DNA of 19,544 nucleotides from Clostridium sp. CAG:967 (GTDB lineage: Bacteria > Cyanobacteriota > Vampirovibrionia > Gastranaerophilales > Gastranaerophilaceae): NCBI GenBank assembly GCA_000433095.1, contig HF991444.1, positions 1 through 19,544 of the forward strand, read 5' to 3'. How positions within the stretch are numbered: the first letter of the stretch is position 1; each line of letters begins with the position of its first letter. The translations under genes and the position numbers were made by a program. Below the pieces are notes generated by a model. It saw only the letters and a program-made list of their open reading frames with translations. It was not told the DNA's origin and made no database searches. Shown here piece by piece: positions 8,060-16,671 of the stretch.

Positions 8060-9433
8060 TTATCTGCCGCAGATAGTTCTGGCAACGTGAACACCTGATG
8101 CTGATGCCTGTATTAAACCTCTTGTAACGCCGGCGCCGTCACCTATAGCAAATAAGTTGTGGACACCTTCGGTTTCAAGTTCATCAGTCAGTTTCACTCT
8201 GGCAGAATAGAACTTAACTTCAATACCATATAAAAGAGTATATCTTGAAGCAGTTCCCGGACAAATTTTGTCAAGAGCTTGAAGCATCTCTATAATACTT
8301 GTCATTTGTCTGTAAGGAATTACAAGACTTAAATCCCCCGGAGTAGCGCAGGTCAATGTCGGTTTGATAATGCTTGCTTTGATACGTTCCGGAGTTGAGC
8401 GTCGTCCGTCAAGCAAATCACCAAAGCGCTGAACAAGTATTCCGCCTCCAAGCATATTGGCAAGTCTTGCAATGTGCTGACCGTATTGAATTGGTTCTTT
8501 AAACGGTTCTGTAAATTTTTCGCTTACAAGTAATGCAAAGTTTGTGTTGTTTGTTGTTTTTTCTGCATAACTATGACCGTTTACGGTCGAAATTCCGTTG
8601 TAATTTTCCTGAACAACTTCGCCATTCGGGTTCATACAGAATGTTCTAACTTCATCACCGAATGTGGGTGAATGATATATCAATTTAGATTCATATAACT
8701 TGTCTGTCAAAGGCTCAAACACAGGGGCAGGTAATTCTACACGAACACCAACATCAACAGCATTGTTAACCATACCTATTTTATTTTTTGCAAATTCCTG
8801 TGTAAGCCAGTCTGCACCTTCTCTGCCCGGTGCGATGATTGTATATTCTGCGCATATTGTATCACCGTTATCAAGTACAATACCTTTAACCTGTTCGCAT
8901 TCAACAATTAAAGATTTTGCAGCAACGTCGTTAATGATTGTAATTCTTTCATTCAAATAGTCCTGCATGTTTTTCAATACATCAAGACTTCTTTCAGTTC
9001 CAAGGTGTCTTACAGGAGAGTGTACAAGTTTTAATTCTGCTAATGATGCTTGTCTTTCAAGCTCTCTGAATGTATTCATATCTGTTCCGAAAACTTCATC
9101 TGTAGCTCCGAAATCAAGATATAATTTATCAGCATAACTGATTAAATCCTCAACTTTTTTTCTGTCCATGTAATCAACAAGGTGACCACCTACATCGGGT
9201 GTTAGTGTCAGTTTTCCGTCAGAAAAAGCTCCGGCTCCGCCCCAGCCGCAAAGAAGTCCGCATTTTTTACAAGTGGGACATTTATCATAGCCTTCACGAA
9301 GCAAGCATTTTCTTTTTTCAATTCTTTGACCTTTTTCAATTAATACAACATTCCAATCAGGTTTTAATTTAGTGATTTCTAAAGCCGCAAAAATTCCAGC
9401 AGGTCCTGCTCCGATAATCGCTACATTGTACAT
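8060..9433 (-). CDS. FAD-dependent dehydrogenase (COG2509-like)
   Basis: A 457-aa flavoprotein. The N-terminal Rossmann motif VAIIGAGPAGIFAAL (4-18) binds the ADP part of FAD, with the acidic end of strand 2 at LIEKG (31-35). A cysteine-rich stretch with C52, C55, C58 and C62 runs into CGWGGAGAFSDGKL (62-75), which I associate with uncharacterised FAD-dependent dehydrogenases of the COG2509 type. The C-terminal LFAIGDGAGVTRGLIQAS closes the FAD site. The four cysteines could hold a redox disulfide or a metal, but this is not shown. Cytoplasmic; substrate unknown. The start has GGAG about 10 nt upstream. It is followed by its own terminator. Whether it is read from the upstream unknown gene or from a promoter in the 93-bp gap is not clear; I see no convincing promoter there. 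Confidence 0.88.
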   Translation of the reverse strand: MYNVAIIGAGPAGIFAALEITKLKPDWNVVLIEKGQRIEKRKCLLREGYDKCPTCKKCGLLCGWGGAGAFSDGKLTLTPDVGGHLVDYMDRKKVEDLISYADKLYLDFGATDEVFGTDMNTFRELERQASLAELKLVHSPVRHLGTERSLDVLKNMQDYLNERITIINDVAAKSLIVECEQVKGIVLDNGDTICAEYTIIAPGREGADWLTQEFAKNKIGMVNNAVDVGVRVELPAPVFEPLTDKLYESKLIYHSPTFGDEVRTFCMNPNGEVVQENYNGISTVNGHSYAEKTTNNTNFALLVSEKFTEPFKEPIQYGQHIARLANMLGGGILVQRFGDLLDGRRSTPERIKASIIKPTLTCATPGDLSLVIPYRQMTSIIEMLQALDKICPGTASRYTLLYGIEVKFYSARVKLTDELETEGVHNLFAIGDGAGVTRGLIQASASGVHVARTICGR

Positions 9434-9526
9434 TTTTCATATCTCCAATAATTTTACTCAACCAATTAAATTTACATTAAACATATATCTAAATAAAGTG
9501 TTTATGAAGAAATTGTAAATCATATT

Positions 9527-10246
9527 TTATGAATAAGCTGTTAAATTAAATCTTTCAATTTTATTTTCATTGTCTAAAAGAAAATTGAATATAACTCTTC
9601 TCCCTTCTCTAATGTGTTTTGAAGGGTTGTATGTTTCTGTCAGATGCACACGTTTATTGTATAGAGAACTTAGAATTGCCTGTCCGTAAGTGTTTTTTTC
9701 TTCACGTAACTCCTGAGAATTTATAAGATTTTTTTTAATAAATTCTTTTTCCTGTTTGCTCCACTTATATGCTGACTTTCCTTTAACAAGGGTATTTTCG
9801 GCGGGTATGTTATATCTTATGGCTGTTAAGTTCATGCATTTTTTAGTGATTTTACCGATTTTTTCGCCGATTATAGCTAAATTTACAGCCTGCGGTCCGG
9901 TAAAAAGAAAGTGACAGCCGGAAATTTCATCTGATGTAAATTTTAAAAGTTCATGTGCAGGTCTTCGCATAAATATACCATTAACCATACGTGTAAATAT
10001 TCCGCTTTTTCCCATATTATAGTCATAATCAGGATCTCTTACGGCGAGTGCTCTGATTAATTTTTCCTGCTCAGGTGTGTTTGACGGACCCCGAAGAAGT
10101 TTTATTACTCCTTTTTTACCCAGCTCTATTATTTTTGCGTTACTGCACAACTCAACTGTACCGGAAGCATTTTTTTTGTAAAATCTTACCGGAACAACAC
10201 TTTTGAAGTTAGGATTGTACGTTTGATTGTTTACAGAAGAGAGCAT
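9527..10246 (-). CDS. Unknown protein, 239 aa, NPNFKSVVPVRF type
   Basis: I start at ATG 10246 because AAAGGTG sits 6 nt upstream; a GTG nine bases earlier lies inside that ribosome-binding site. The protein opens MLSSVNNQTYNPNFKSVVPV and contains a short strand-rich N-terminus, DPDYDYN (71-77), a block FLFTGPQA (113-120) and a basic middle (KWSKQEKEFIKKN). There is no signal peptide or membrane segment. I remember proteins starting NPNFKxxVPVRV with a later LFTGxQA block as a recurrent family in Gastranaerophilales genomes, without known function. It follows the metalloprotease by 47 bp with no terminator between, so it may be the last gene of the smc block. Confidence 0.8.
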   Translation of the reverse strand: MLSSVNNQTYNPNFKSVVPVRFYKKNASGTVELCSNAKIIELGKKGVIKLLRGPSNTPEQEKLIRALAVRDPDYDYNMGKSGIFTRMVNGIFMRRPAHELLKFTSDEISGCHFLFTGPQAVNLAIIGEKIGKITKKCMNLTAIRYNIPAENTLVKGKSAYKWSKQEKEFIKKNLINSQELREEKNTYGQAILSSLYNKRVHLTETYNPSKHIREGRRVIFNFLLDNENKIERFNLTAYS

Positions 10247-10293
10247 AATAAACACCTTTTGTATTTTAAAACTTCTAAAAAATTTTTTTGCTA

Positions 10294-11661
10294 TTAGTTT
10301 TCAGGTGTTTCTTCAAAAGACATCATATGACCTTTAAACGGTTTTTTCTTGGTCAATTTGGCATGATTTATATTTGTTATAAGCTCTTTTACTTCTTCCG
10401 AATTATACAGTTCCTTGGCGGCTTTGGCGTATGCTGATGCAGCTTCAAGATTATTTTCATTCATATTTAAAACAGCAAGATTATAATTTACCATATATTT
10501 TTCATTGTCAGACTTTGCAAGTTCCAGAGCTTTTTCAAGAGCCTTTAATGCTTCTCTGTTTTTATTTAACTCGGTATAAGCTATGGCTAAATCAATATAT
10601 CCGCCTGCTAAATTTGGTGCATTTTTTATATAATTTTGAGCTTCTTTTAATTTTCGTGTGCTTATCTGTGAAGACGTGCCAAGAATAACCGGTGCATAAA
10701 TAAGACCTTTTTTATTAAATTCTTCTAAGGGTGTATTTGTTATGTTAGGGATTAATTTGTACAGGAGCTTAATTGTGTTTATATCTTTTGAGGACAAATA
10801 TTGAAAAGAACTTCTATACGGGGCATAAAAGCTGTTATCATTATCTGAAGTCATATACATTAAATCTTCAGAACTGTAACTGTGTCCCATAATGCCAAGT
10901 GCATGTCCGATTTCATGCAAAATAGTGTTATACAATTCTTTATCCGAAAAATAATTGCCAAACGGATCTTTAGAATATAAAACTATAGTCATATCATAGA
11001 GAGTTGCATCTTTATAATTAGGTGTTGTAAAACCTACAACATATCTGCAAACATTTCCTTCGCATACATTTTCCGGCGGAGGCATAATTTTAACAATAAT
11101 ATTTGCATCTGATACTATGTTTGTTAACTCAAATTTTATAAATCTTGTAGATACCTGCCACTGAGCAAAGGCTTGCAAAATTTCATCTTTATAATAAGAA
11201 GGAACTGTAATTTCGCTGTTGTCTACAATAGCAACTTTAAGAGGAAATTTTTTGACATCCCAGCGGATTATTCCTTTATCCAGAGGAACTTGTTCAATAT
11301 AATTATCACCTATATTATTTAATACGGTATTCCGCCATTCTGAAACTCTTGTCATTGCAGCTTGCTGCGCACTATCTTGCTGTGAGCTTGATGCAATTTC
11401 AAAAAGTTCTTTTTGAATTGGTTCTGACGGTGAGAGGTTTAACAGAGATTTTACATAATAATACCTGTAATCTTTATCATTACGGTTGAAAAAATATGCG
11501 TTTTTAAAATTAGCACGGGCTTTTACATAATCTTGTTTCTTTAAATAATGGTGTCCTATATGATAATAGCAGGTTGGCATTAATTTAAAAACAAGAGCAA
11601 AGATTACAGCGAATGTACAAATTATTATTGTCAAAAATCTGTCTGAATTATACTGGTTCAT
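10294..11661 (-). CDS. Membrane-anchored matrixin-like zinc metalloprotease with TPR segments
   Basis: A 455-aa protein. Residues about 9-28 are a hydrophobic signal anchor. Residues 33-75 look like a TPR pair (YVKARANFKNAYFFNRND). Residues about 135-305 are a metzincin domain: zinc-binding HEIGHALGIMGH (249-260) with catalytic E250 and a Met-turn candidate in DLMYMT (267-271). The third histidine is at position 12 of the motif rather than the textbook 11, a variant I recall in bacterial matrixin-like proteins. C200 and C205 could form a disulfide. Residues about 335-425 are further TPRs (GYIDLAIAYTELNKNREALKALEKALELA). It probably acts outside the membrane. The ATG lies inside the end of scpB (14-nt overlap), with AAGG just upstream, so translation is coupled. 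The reading frame ends with a double stop, TAATAG. Confidence 0.85.
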   Translation of the reverse strand: MNQYNSDRFLTIIICTFAVIFALVFKLMPTCYYHIGHHYLKKQDYVKARANFKNAYFFNRNDKDYRYYYVKSLLNLSPSEPIQKELFEIASSSQQDSAQQAAMTRVSEWRNTVLNNIGDNYIEQVPLDKGIIRWDVKKFPLKVAIVDNSEITVPSYYKDEILQAFAQWQVSTRFIKFELTNIVSDANIIVKIMPPPENVCEGNVCRYVVGFTTPNYKDATLYDMTIVLYSKDPFGNYFSDKELYNTILHEIGHALGIMGHSYSSEDLMYMTSDNDNSFYAPYRSSFQYLSSKDINTIKLLYKLIPNITNTPLEEFNKKGLIYAPVILGTSSQISTRKLKEAQNYIKNAPNLAGGYIDLAIAYTELNKNREALKALEKALELAKSDNEKYMVNYNLAVLNMNENNLEAASAYAKAAKELYNSEEVKELITNINHAKLTKKKPFKGHMMSFEETPEN

Positions 11662-12166
11662 TTTCCTTAGCGCCTTTGTCTATTTCAAGAATTTTTGCCA
11701 GTGAACGGGTATCGCCTTTTAATTTGAAATATTCCGCAAATTTTGGCGTTGTTTTAAGGTTAAAACTTCTTCCGTTTTTGTCTCTGGTCTTAGATATCAG
11801 ACCTTTGTCAACCAGTTCTTTTATGTGTTCATAGGCTGTAGAACCTCGAAGGTCGATGAGAGCAGTTTGTCTTAAAGGTTCTTTGAGTGCTATAACGGAA
11901 AGAGTTCTGAGAACGGCAGGCTTTAAGTCAACAGGGCACAAAAGTTCTACAAGGTCCATATGTTCTTCTTTTACCTGAAGAATATAGCCGTTTTCATCAT
12001 CAATTTCCAAAGCACCGTCACGTGATGAGTAATCCATTATAAGCTCAAGGATTGCTTCTTCAATCGTTTCTGTTTCTTCATCCAATATTGTAGCTATCTC
12101 ATCCAGAGAAATTGCTCTTGCCGTAATAAATAAAACGGCTTCAATTCTTGATTTCAACTGTTCCAT
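11648..12166 (-). CDS. scpB: Segregation and condensation protein B
   Basis: At 172 aa it is of normal ScpB length. The first winged helix opens LKSRIEAVLFITARAISLDEIATIL (4-28); the second carries KPAVLRTLSVIALKEPLRQTALIDLRGSTAYEHIKELVDKGLI, split by me as KPAVLRTLSVIALKEP and RGSTAYEHIKELVDKGLI, both ScpB hallmarks. ScpB dimers bind ScpA and regulate the SMC ring. The start codon overlaps the end of scpA by 13 nt and has AGGTGA 6 nt upstream, inside the second copy of a 29-bp repeat. Its own end overlaps the metalloprotease start. Confidence 0.95.
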   Translation of the reverse strand: MEQLKSRIEAVLFITARAISLDEIATILDEETETIEEAILELIMDYSSRDGALEIDDENGYILQVKEEHMDLVELLCPVDLKPAVLRTLSVIALKEPLRQTALIDLRGSTAYEHIKELVDKGLISKTRDKNGRSFNLKTTPKFAEYFKLKGDTRSLAKILEIDKGAKENEPV

Positions 12167-13044
12167 TTTTTATCACCTGCGCCAATCCTTGTGCCATTTT
12201 GCAAATTATCGTCAGTCACTTTGTTCCCGTTTTTATCACCTGCGCCAATCTCTCCGCCTTTTACTACATACAAATCCGAATAAAATTCTTCCTGTTTTAA
12301 TTCATAATCTGTTTCTGCTGTCAAAAATAACAGTGCAATATATGCGCTTATTTTATCCATACCAAGCAAGGTAAGTTCGTTTAATTCTATTTTATCATTT
12401 TTTTCAAAAATTTGTCCGAGATTTTCTTTTAATGTTAAAACACAGGATTCAATGTATTCTTCGTGTGCAAGGTTAACGATATCATCGGGAGTTAGCCTTG
12501 AATATGACTGTACACGTCTTTTTGCCCGCTCGTGCGCACTTTTCAATGACTGTTTCTGTTCCAGTTTTTCATAGAATTCCAATTGTCTGATTAAGTCTTT
12601 CAAAGTAACTACACGATTATGGTTTAATCTTACGCTGGTACGTCTTTGAAGCACTTCATCAATTGAGATTACGTTATTTGAAGGCACGTAATCTTCTTCA
12701 CCGTAATCAACAATAAAACCGTCATCATCGTATTCAATTTCAGGCTCAGATGTTTCAAACTGCATTAAATCAATACCTTCAAGCACATTTGATTTAAGTT
12801 TTAAAAGAACTGCCGCAAAAAGAAAAGTTCTTCCTGTTACCCTGAGATTTTGAGATTTCATCTGAACCATATGAGCAAGATATTTGTCGGTAACATCTAC
12901 AATGTCAATGTTCCAAGGGTCGATTTTACCGGCTTTTGCCATATCGACTAAAATTCCGATGCCCTCACTTTTAGGTTTGCCGTCTTTTGACAGACCTAAG
13001 TCAGGTAAATCTAAATTATAATTTAATGCTGCCTCTGTACTCAT
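12154..13044 (-). CDS. scpA: Segregation and condensation protein A (kleisin)
   Basis: A 296-aa kleisin that bridges the heads of the SMC dimer. Hallmarks are ILVDMAKAGKIDPWNIDIV and DVTDKYLAHM near the N-terminus (the SMC-neck binding part) and the C-terminal winged helix ITLLGMDKISAYIALLFLTAE type sequence ending near YSDLYV. The centre (about 100-150) is acidic. After the family fold a low-complexity tail repeats IGAGDK at residues 266 and 287, a 21-residue period matching the 63-bp repeat in the DNA; normal ScpA proteins end before this. It starts 7 nt after the smc stop with an AGGA-like site and overlaps scpB by 13 nt. Confidence 0.95.
   Translation of the reverse strand: MSTEAALNYNLDLPDLGLSKDGKPKSEGIGILVDMAKAGKIDPWNIDIVDVTDKYLAHMVQMKSQNLRVTGRTFLFAAVLLKLKSNVLEGIDLMQFETSEPEIEYDDDGFIVDYGEEDYVPSNNVISIDEVLQRRTSVRLNHNRVVTLKDLIRQLEFYEKLEQKQSLKSAHERAKRRVQSYSRLTPDDIVNLAHEEYIESCVLTLKENLGQIFEKNDKIELNELTLLGMDKISAYIALLFLTAETDYELKQEEFYSDLYVVKGGEIGAGDKNGNKVTDDNLQNGTRIGAGDKKWNS
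12159..12250 (-). repeat. 29-bp direct repeat (63-bp offset) carrying the scpB ribosome-binding site
   Basis: Bases 12159-12187 and 12222-12250 match at 27 of 29 positions. Each copy contains CAGGTGAT, the Shine-Dalgarno of scpB in the downstream copy. The two mismatches both fall in the scpB start codon: ATG in the functional copy (12164-12166) against CGG in the upstream copy (12227-12229). The 63-bp offset keeps the scpA frame, so both copies are translated as IGAGDK within the ScpA tail. Confidence 0.85.
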
Positions 13045-13051
13045 ATCCTGA

Positions 13052-16000
13052 TTATTCGTCCCTTAATTTAATACCTGTGACTTTAGTAATACCTTTTTCT
13101 TTTTGGGTTACTCCTAAAGTTCTATTTGCTGATTCTATCATAGGTTTTCTGTGACTAACTACTATAAATTGCGTATCTTTTGATTGGTTCTGCACCATTT
13201 GGGCGATACGTTCAACGTTCATAGTATCCAAACTTGCATCAACTTCATCGAATGCATAGAACGGGGATGGCATATAACGCTGAATTGCAAAGACAAACGC
13301 AAGGGCTGTAAGTGATTTTTCTCCGCCTGACATACTTTCAAGTCTTTGAAGTTTTTTATCTCTGGGCTGGGCTTCTATTGTCATACCGCCTGATAACGGA
13401 TCTTCCGGACATTCAAGTTTTAATTCGCCTTCACCTTCTGACAATTGGTGGAACACTTCTTTAAAGTTTTCGTTTATGTGGTTGTAGGTTTTCATAAACG
13501 TTTCTTTTTTTAGCTGTTCATAACCCTGCATTCTGTCCAGTATTTCTTTTCTTTCTTTTGAAAGAGTTTCAATTTGCTGTTTCAACTCGCTTTGACGTGC
13601 CAGAACTTCTTCATAAGCTGCGAGTGCTCTCATATTGACATCGCCTAAATCTGACATACGTTTTTCAAGACGTTGTATTTTAGAAGTAATTTCTTCAATA
13701 GAAATTTCTATAGGTTCAAGTTTATTAACTTCAACACCTGTATCTTCAAGCTCTTGTCTTGCTGTTTCAAGCTGCGGTTCAAGTTCACGTCTGCGTGCTT
13801 TGAAAGATTCAATCTGTTCTGCAATTCTTTCAATGTCTGCAACTCTGATGTGTTTTTGTTTTTCAAGCTCGATTAAATCAGCATTAATTTCGTCACGTTC
13901 TTTCAGAAGTTTGCCTAATTTTTCTTCAATCTGAACAATTTGTTCATGAAGTTCTTCCATTTTTTTGTTCAATTCTGCAATATCAGATTGGTAACGTTTT
14001 TTATCTTCTTCAAGTTTAACGTTGTTGTGTTCAATGCCTGTAATTTCTTCTTCTTTTGTTTCAATAAGGTTGCGGTGGAATGCAATTTGACGGTCTAATT
14101 CATTTTTGTCGTTATTTGCATTCATAAGATTTGTTTGAAGACGTTTAATTTCGTGTTCTACGCCCTCTGTTTTTTCTTTCAGGTCTTTCAAATCCTTATC
14201 GTTTATAAGTTTTTCAACTTCTTCTATTTGTTCCTGACAAACTGTCATATCATCATATATTTTAACGTTTTGTTCTTCAAGTTTGTCAAGTTTTTTGTTT
14301 AAGTCAGCAATTTTAGGTTCTGTTTGAGCTACAAAATCAGCTTTTTCTTTAAGAATATTTTCGCTGTTTTCGTAGTTTCTGTTCATGTTATCGAGTTCTA
14401 CTTTTGATTTTGAAAACTCACTCATGGCATCTGAATACTTGGTTCTTACATCTTCAAGTTTTGCTTCAAGAGAAGATTTTTTGTTTTCAAGAGAGCCTAA
14501 TTTTTGTTCCATTTCTTTTAGGCGGTCCCTGAATTTATTGAGTTCATCGTCATCGTTCTGGCTAAAGCTCAAGCCTGTTCTTAATTTTGTACCGCCTGTC
14601 ATGGAACCTGACTTTTCGAGTAGTTCGCCTTGAAGAGTAACCATTCTGTATTTGCCGATAAGTTTTTTTGCAGATTCCAGGTCTTCAACAACTATTGTAT
14701 CGCCTACTGCATAGAAGAATGCATCAATATATTGGTCGTCAAAATCAACAAGGTTAATCGCAAAATCTATTACACCTCTGTCTTTAGGAAGCTGTAATCT
14801 TGCAGGAGCTTTTTTGATTTTATTTAAAGGAATAAATGTTGCTCTGCCTGCGCTGGATGATTTTAAAAGTTCGATTGCAACAGATGCAACATGTTCGTCA
14901 TCAACAACTACGTGCGCCATTCTTCCGCCAAATGCTACTTCCATTGCGGTAGAATATTCTTTATCAACGGATCCGAGCTGAACTAAAGGAGCGTGCACAC
15001 CTCTTAATCTGGCATTCATAATAGTATCAATTGCACGTCCGAAGTTTGCATCTTCAGCCGCCTGCTTTTTGGCTTCCATTGTTGAAATTTTTCTGTATGC
15101 CATTTGGATATTGTAATTCAAATCATTAATTTCATTTTTTGTAGTATCCAAGTCATGCATTGAATTTTGCTGGATAATTTTAAAATCCTGCAATTCTTTT
15201 TGAAGCTGTTCAACTAAAGTTTTTTTCAAATCCTGATTTGAAGCAAAATTCGATTTCATTTCGTTTAATTCTGCCAGCTTTGCTTTTGCTTCTTCCAAAT
15301 CTCTTTGAAGATTTTTCAATTCACTTTCTAAAGGAAGCTTTGTTTGAATAAGTTTTGTTTCCTCGTCTTTTAAATCCTCAAGCTGTTTTCTTAGGCGGTT
15401 TCTTTTTTCAATATGCTGGTCTGCCGTAGCATTAAGCCCTGTCATATCTTCAAGAATTTTTTTCAACTCGGCTTCTCTGATTTTTGTGTTTTCTTTAATT
15501 TTTGCAATCTCGTCATCTTTAAGCTGAATTTTAAGTTTAAAGTCTTCGATTTTCTTTTTAAAGCCTTCTATGCCGTTTTTAGCATTTTCAATTGAACGAA
15601 GACCGTCATGAATTTGTTTATCGGCATAATTTGTAGCATTATTTTTTCTGTCAATTTCACCTTTTAATGCTTCTTCCTGCTTTTTTAATTCTATTTGCTG
15701 TGCTTCGCCTTTTTCCTTTACAAGCTCTGAAATTTCCTGATACTTTTGTTTAATCAGAGTTAATCTTTCATCAAGATCTTTATTTTTAACTTCTTCTTCT
15801 TTTTTCTTTTTTGTGAATTCAAGAATATTTTCATGTGCCTGTTCAAGGTTTCGTTTCAAATCGAAGAAGCGTACTTTATTAACCTGGCTTTCCAAATCCT
15901 GTTTTTCTTCACGAAGTTTTTGGTATTTAAGTGCAACTTCTCTTTCTTCTTTCAACTGCTCAAGTCTGTTATCAACTTCGTTTAAGATAACCGTAGAACG

Positions 16001-16549
16001 TTCTACACGCTGTTCAACAGTTTCAAGTTCATTCGTAGCCTGTTCTATTCTTCTGTCAAAATCAGCAATGCCTGCGATTTCATCAATAATTTTACGTCTG
16101 TTTTTGGGCGAGCAGTTTGTAATACCCATTACATCACCCTGCATCATTACGTTGTAGCTGTTTGGCGTTACATTATATTTTTCCAGAATTGCATGTACGT
16201 TTGTAAGTGTTGTTACACTGTCATTTATATAATAAGTACTTGCATAACCCTGGGAGGTTTTTCTGATTTTTCTGCCTATGGTTAAGTCTTCACCGTTTTC
16301 CGTATCACCGAAAGTTACCTTAACAAATGCTTCGTTACGTTTGGTGTATGTAGATATAAAGTGGGATAAGTTTTCAGCACGAAGCTCGCTTGCGTTTGCA
16401 AGCCCTAATGCGAAAAGTACACTGTCTATAATATTACTTTTACCTGAACCGTTTGGACCGGAAACAGTAGTAAAGCCCTTTAATAGGGGTATTTCAGATT
16501 TATTTGCAAATGATTTGAAATTATCTATTTCAAGTTGTTTTATGTACAT
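13052..16549 (-). CDS. smc: Chromosome segregation ATPase SMC
   Basis: A full-length 1,165-aa SMC, the ATPase arm of bacterial condensin. Walker A GPNGSGKSN (31-39, K37), Q-loop in MMQGDV (Q127), a first coiled coil about 165-500, the hinge about 510-670 (RGVHAPLVQLGSV and FGGRMAHVVVDDE), the return coiled coil about 675-1015, the ABC signature MSGGEKS (1073-1079) and Walker B FYAFDEVDA with D1101 and E1102. All ATPase residues are present. Met in place of the usual Leu in the signature, together with the PSPFYAFDEVD block, is a form I associate with cyanobacterial SMCs. The start has AGGGA about 5 nt upstream. It heads the smc-scpA-scpB block and is divergent from the glycosyltransferase. 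Confidence 0.97.
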   Translation of the reverse strand: MYIKQLEIDNFKSFANKSEIPLLKGFTTVSGPNGSGKSNIIDSVLFALGLANASELRAENLSHFISTYTKRNEAFVKVTFGDTENGEDLTIGRKIRKTSQGYASTYYINDSVTTLTNVHAILEKYNVTPNSYNVMMQGDVMGITNCSPKNRRKIIDEIAGIADFDRRIEQATNELETVEQRVERSTVILNEVDNRLEQLKEEREVALKYQKLREEKQDLESQVNKVRFFDLKRNLEQAHENILEFTKKKKEEEVKNKDLDERLTLIKQKYQEISELVKEKGEAQQIELKKQEEALKGEIDRKNNATNYADKQIHDGLRSIENAKNGIEGFKKKIEDFKLKIQLKDDEIAKIKENTKIREAELKKILEDMTGLNATADQHIEKRNRLRKQLEDLKDEETKLIQTKLPLESELKNLQRDLEEAKAKLAELNEMKSNFASNQDLKKTLVEQLQKELQDFKIIQQNSMHDLDTTKNEINDLNYNIQMAYRKISTMEAKKQAAEDANFGRAIDTIMNARLRGVHAPLVQLGSVDKEYSTAMEVAFGGRMAHVVVDDEHVASVAIELLKSSSAGRATFIPLNKIKKAPARLQLPKDRGVIDFAINLVDFDDQYIDAFFYAVGDTIVVEDLESAKKLIGKYRMVTLQGELLEKSGSMTGGTKLRTGLSFSQNDDDELNKFRDRLKEMEQKLGSLENKKSSLEAKLEDVRTKYSDAMSEFSKSKVELDNMNRNYENSENILKEKADFVAQTEPKIADLNKKLDKLEEQNVKIYDDMTVCQEQIEEVEKLINDKDLKDLKEKTEGVEHEIKRLQTNLMNANNDKNELDRQIAFHRNLIETKEEEITGIEHNNVKLEEDKKRYQSDIAELNKKMEELHEQIVQIEEKLGKLLKERDEINADLIELEKQKHIRVADIERIAEQIESFKARRRELEPQLETARQELEDTGVEVNKLEPIEISIEEITSKIQRLEKRMSDLGDVNMRALAAYEEVLARQSELKQQIETLSKERKEILDRMQGYEQLKKETFMKTYNHINENFKEVFHQLSEGEGELKLECPEDPLSGGMTIEAQPRDKKLQRLESMSGGEKSLTALAFVFAIQRYMPSPFYAFDEVDASLDTMNVERIAQMVQNQSKDTQFIVVSHRKPMIESANRTLGVTQKEKGITKVTGIKLRDE

Positions 16550-16561
16550 ATATCCCTGCCA

Positions 16562-16607
16562 ATTATAGTCTTATACCTATTAGACAACAACATTTATGTC
16601 ATGTCAA
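16562..16607 (-). promoter_or_regulatory. Two overlapping promoters for the smc block
   Basis: On the minus strand, P1 is TTGACA (16602-16607), 17 bp, TCTAAT (16579-16584), with start expected near 16572 and a leader that includes the AGGGA ribosome-binding site. P2 is TTGTTG (16585-16590), 17 bp, TATAAT (16562-16567), with start near 16555, which would leave only 6 nt before the ATG. P1 has the perfect -35 and P2 the perfect -10. Which one is used cannot be told from sequence. Confidence 0.6.
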
Positions 16608-16636
16608 AAGATTAAATAAATCTTTACGTTTACATC

Positions 16637-16665
16637 TTGATAATTATATTAAATAAGGGTATTAT
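16637..16665 (+). promoter_or_regulatory. Sigma-70-type promoter for the glycosyltransferase, predicted leaderless
   Basis: TTGATA (16637-16642), 17-bp spacer, TATTAT (16660-16665). Only 6 bases separate the -10 from the ATG, so the expected first transcribed base is 16672, the A of the start codon. No Shine-Dalgarno is present, which fits. Confidence 0.65.
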
Positions 16666-16671
16666 TGTTCT

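Noticed and set aside
10247..10255. GTG start three codons upstream for the 239-aa unknown
   Set aside because: The GTG is part of the AAAGGTG ribosome-binding site that serves ATG 10246.
13635..13934. Plus-strand open frame of about 99 codons inside smc
   Set aside because: Rich in Ser, Arg, Phe and Cys as expected for the antisense of coiled-coil codons; smc is intact on the other strand. Similar shadows at 3258-3551, 15813-16157 and 16278-16568 were dropped for the same reason.
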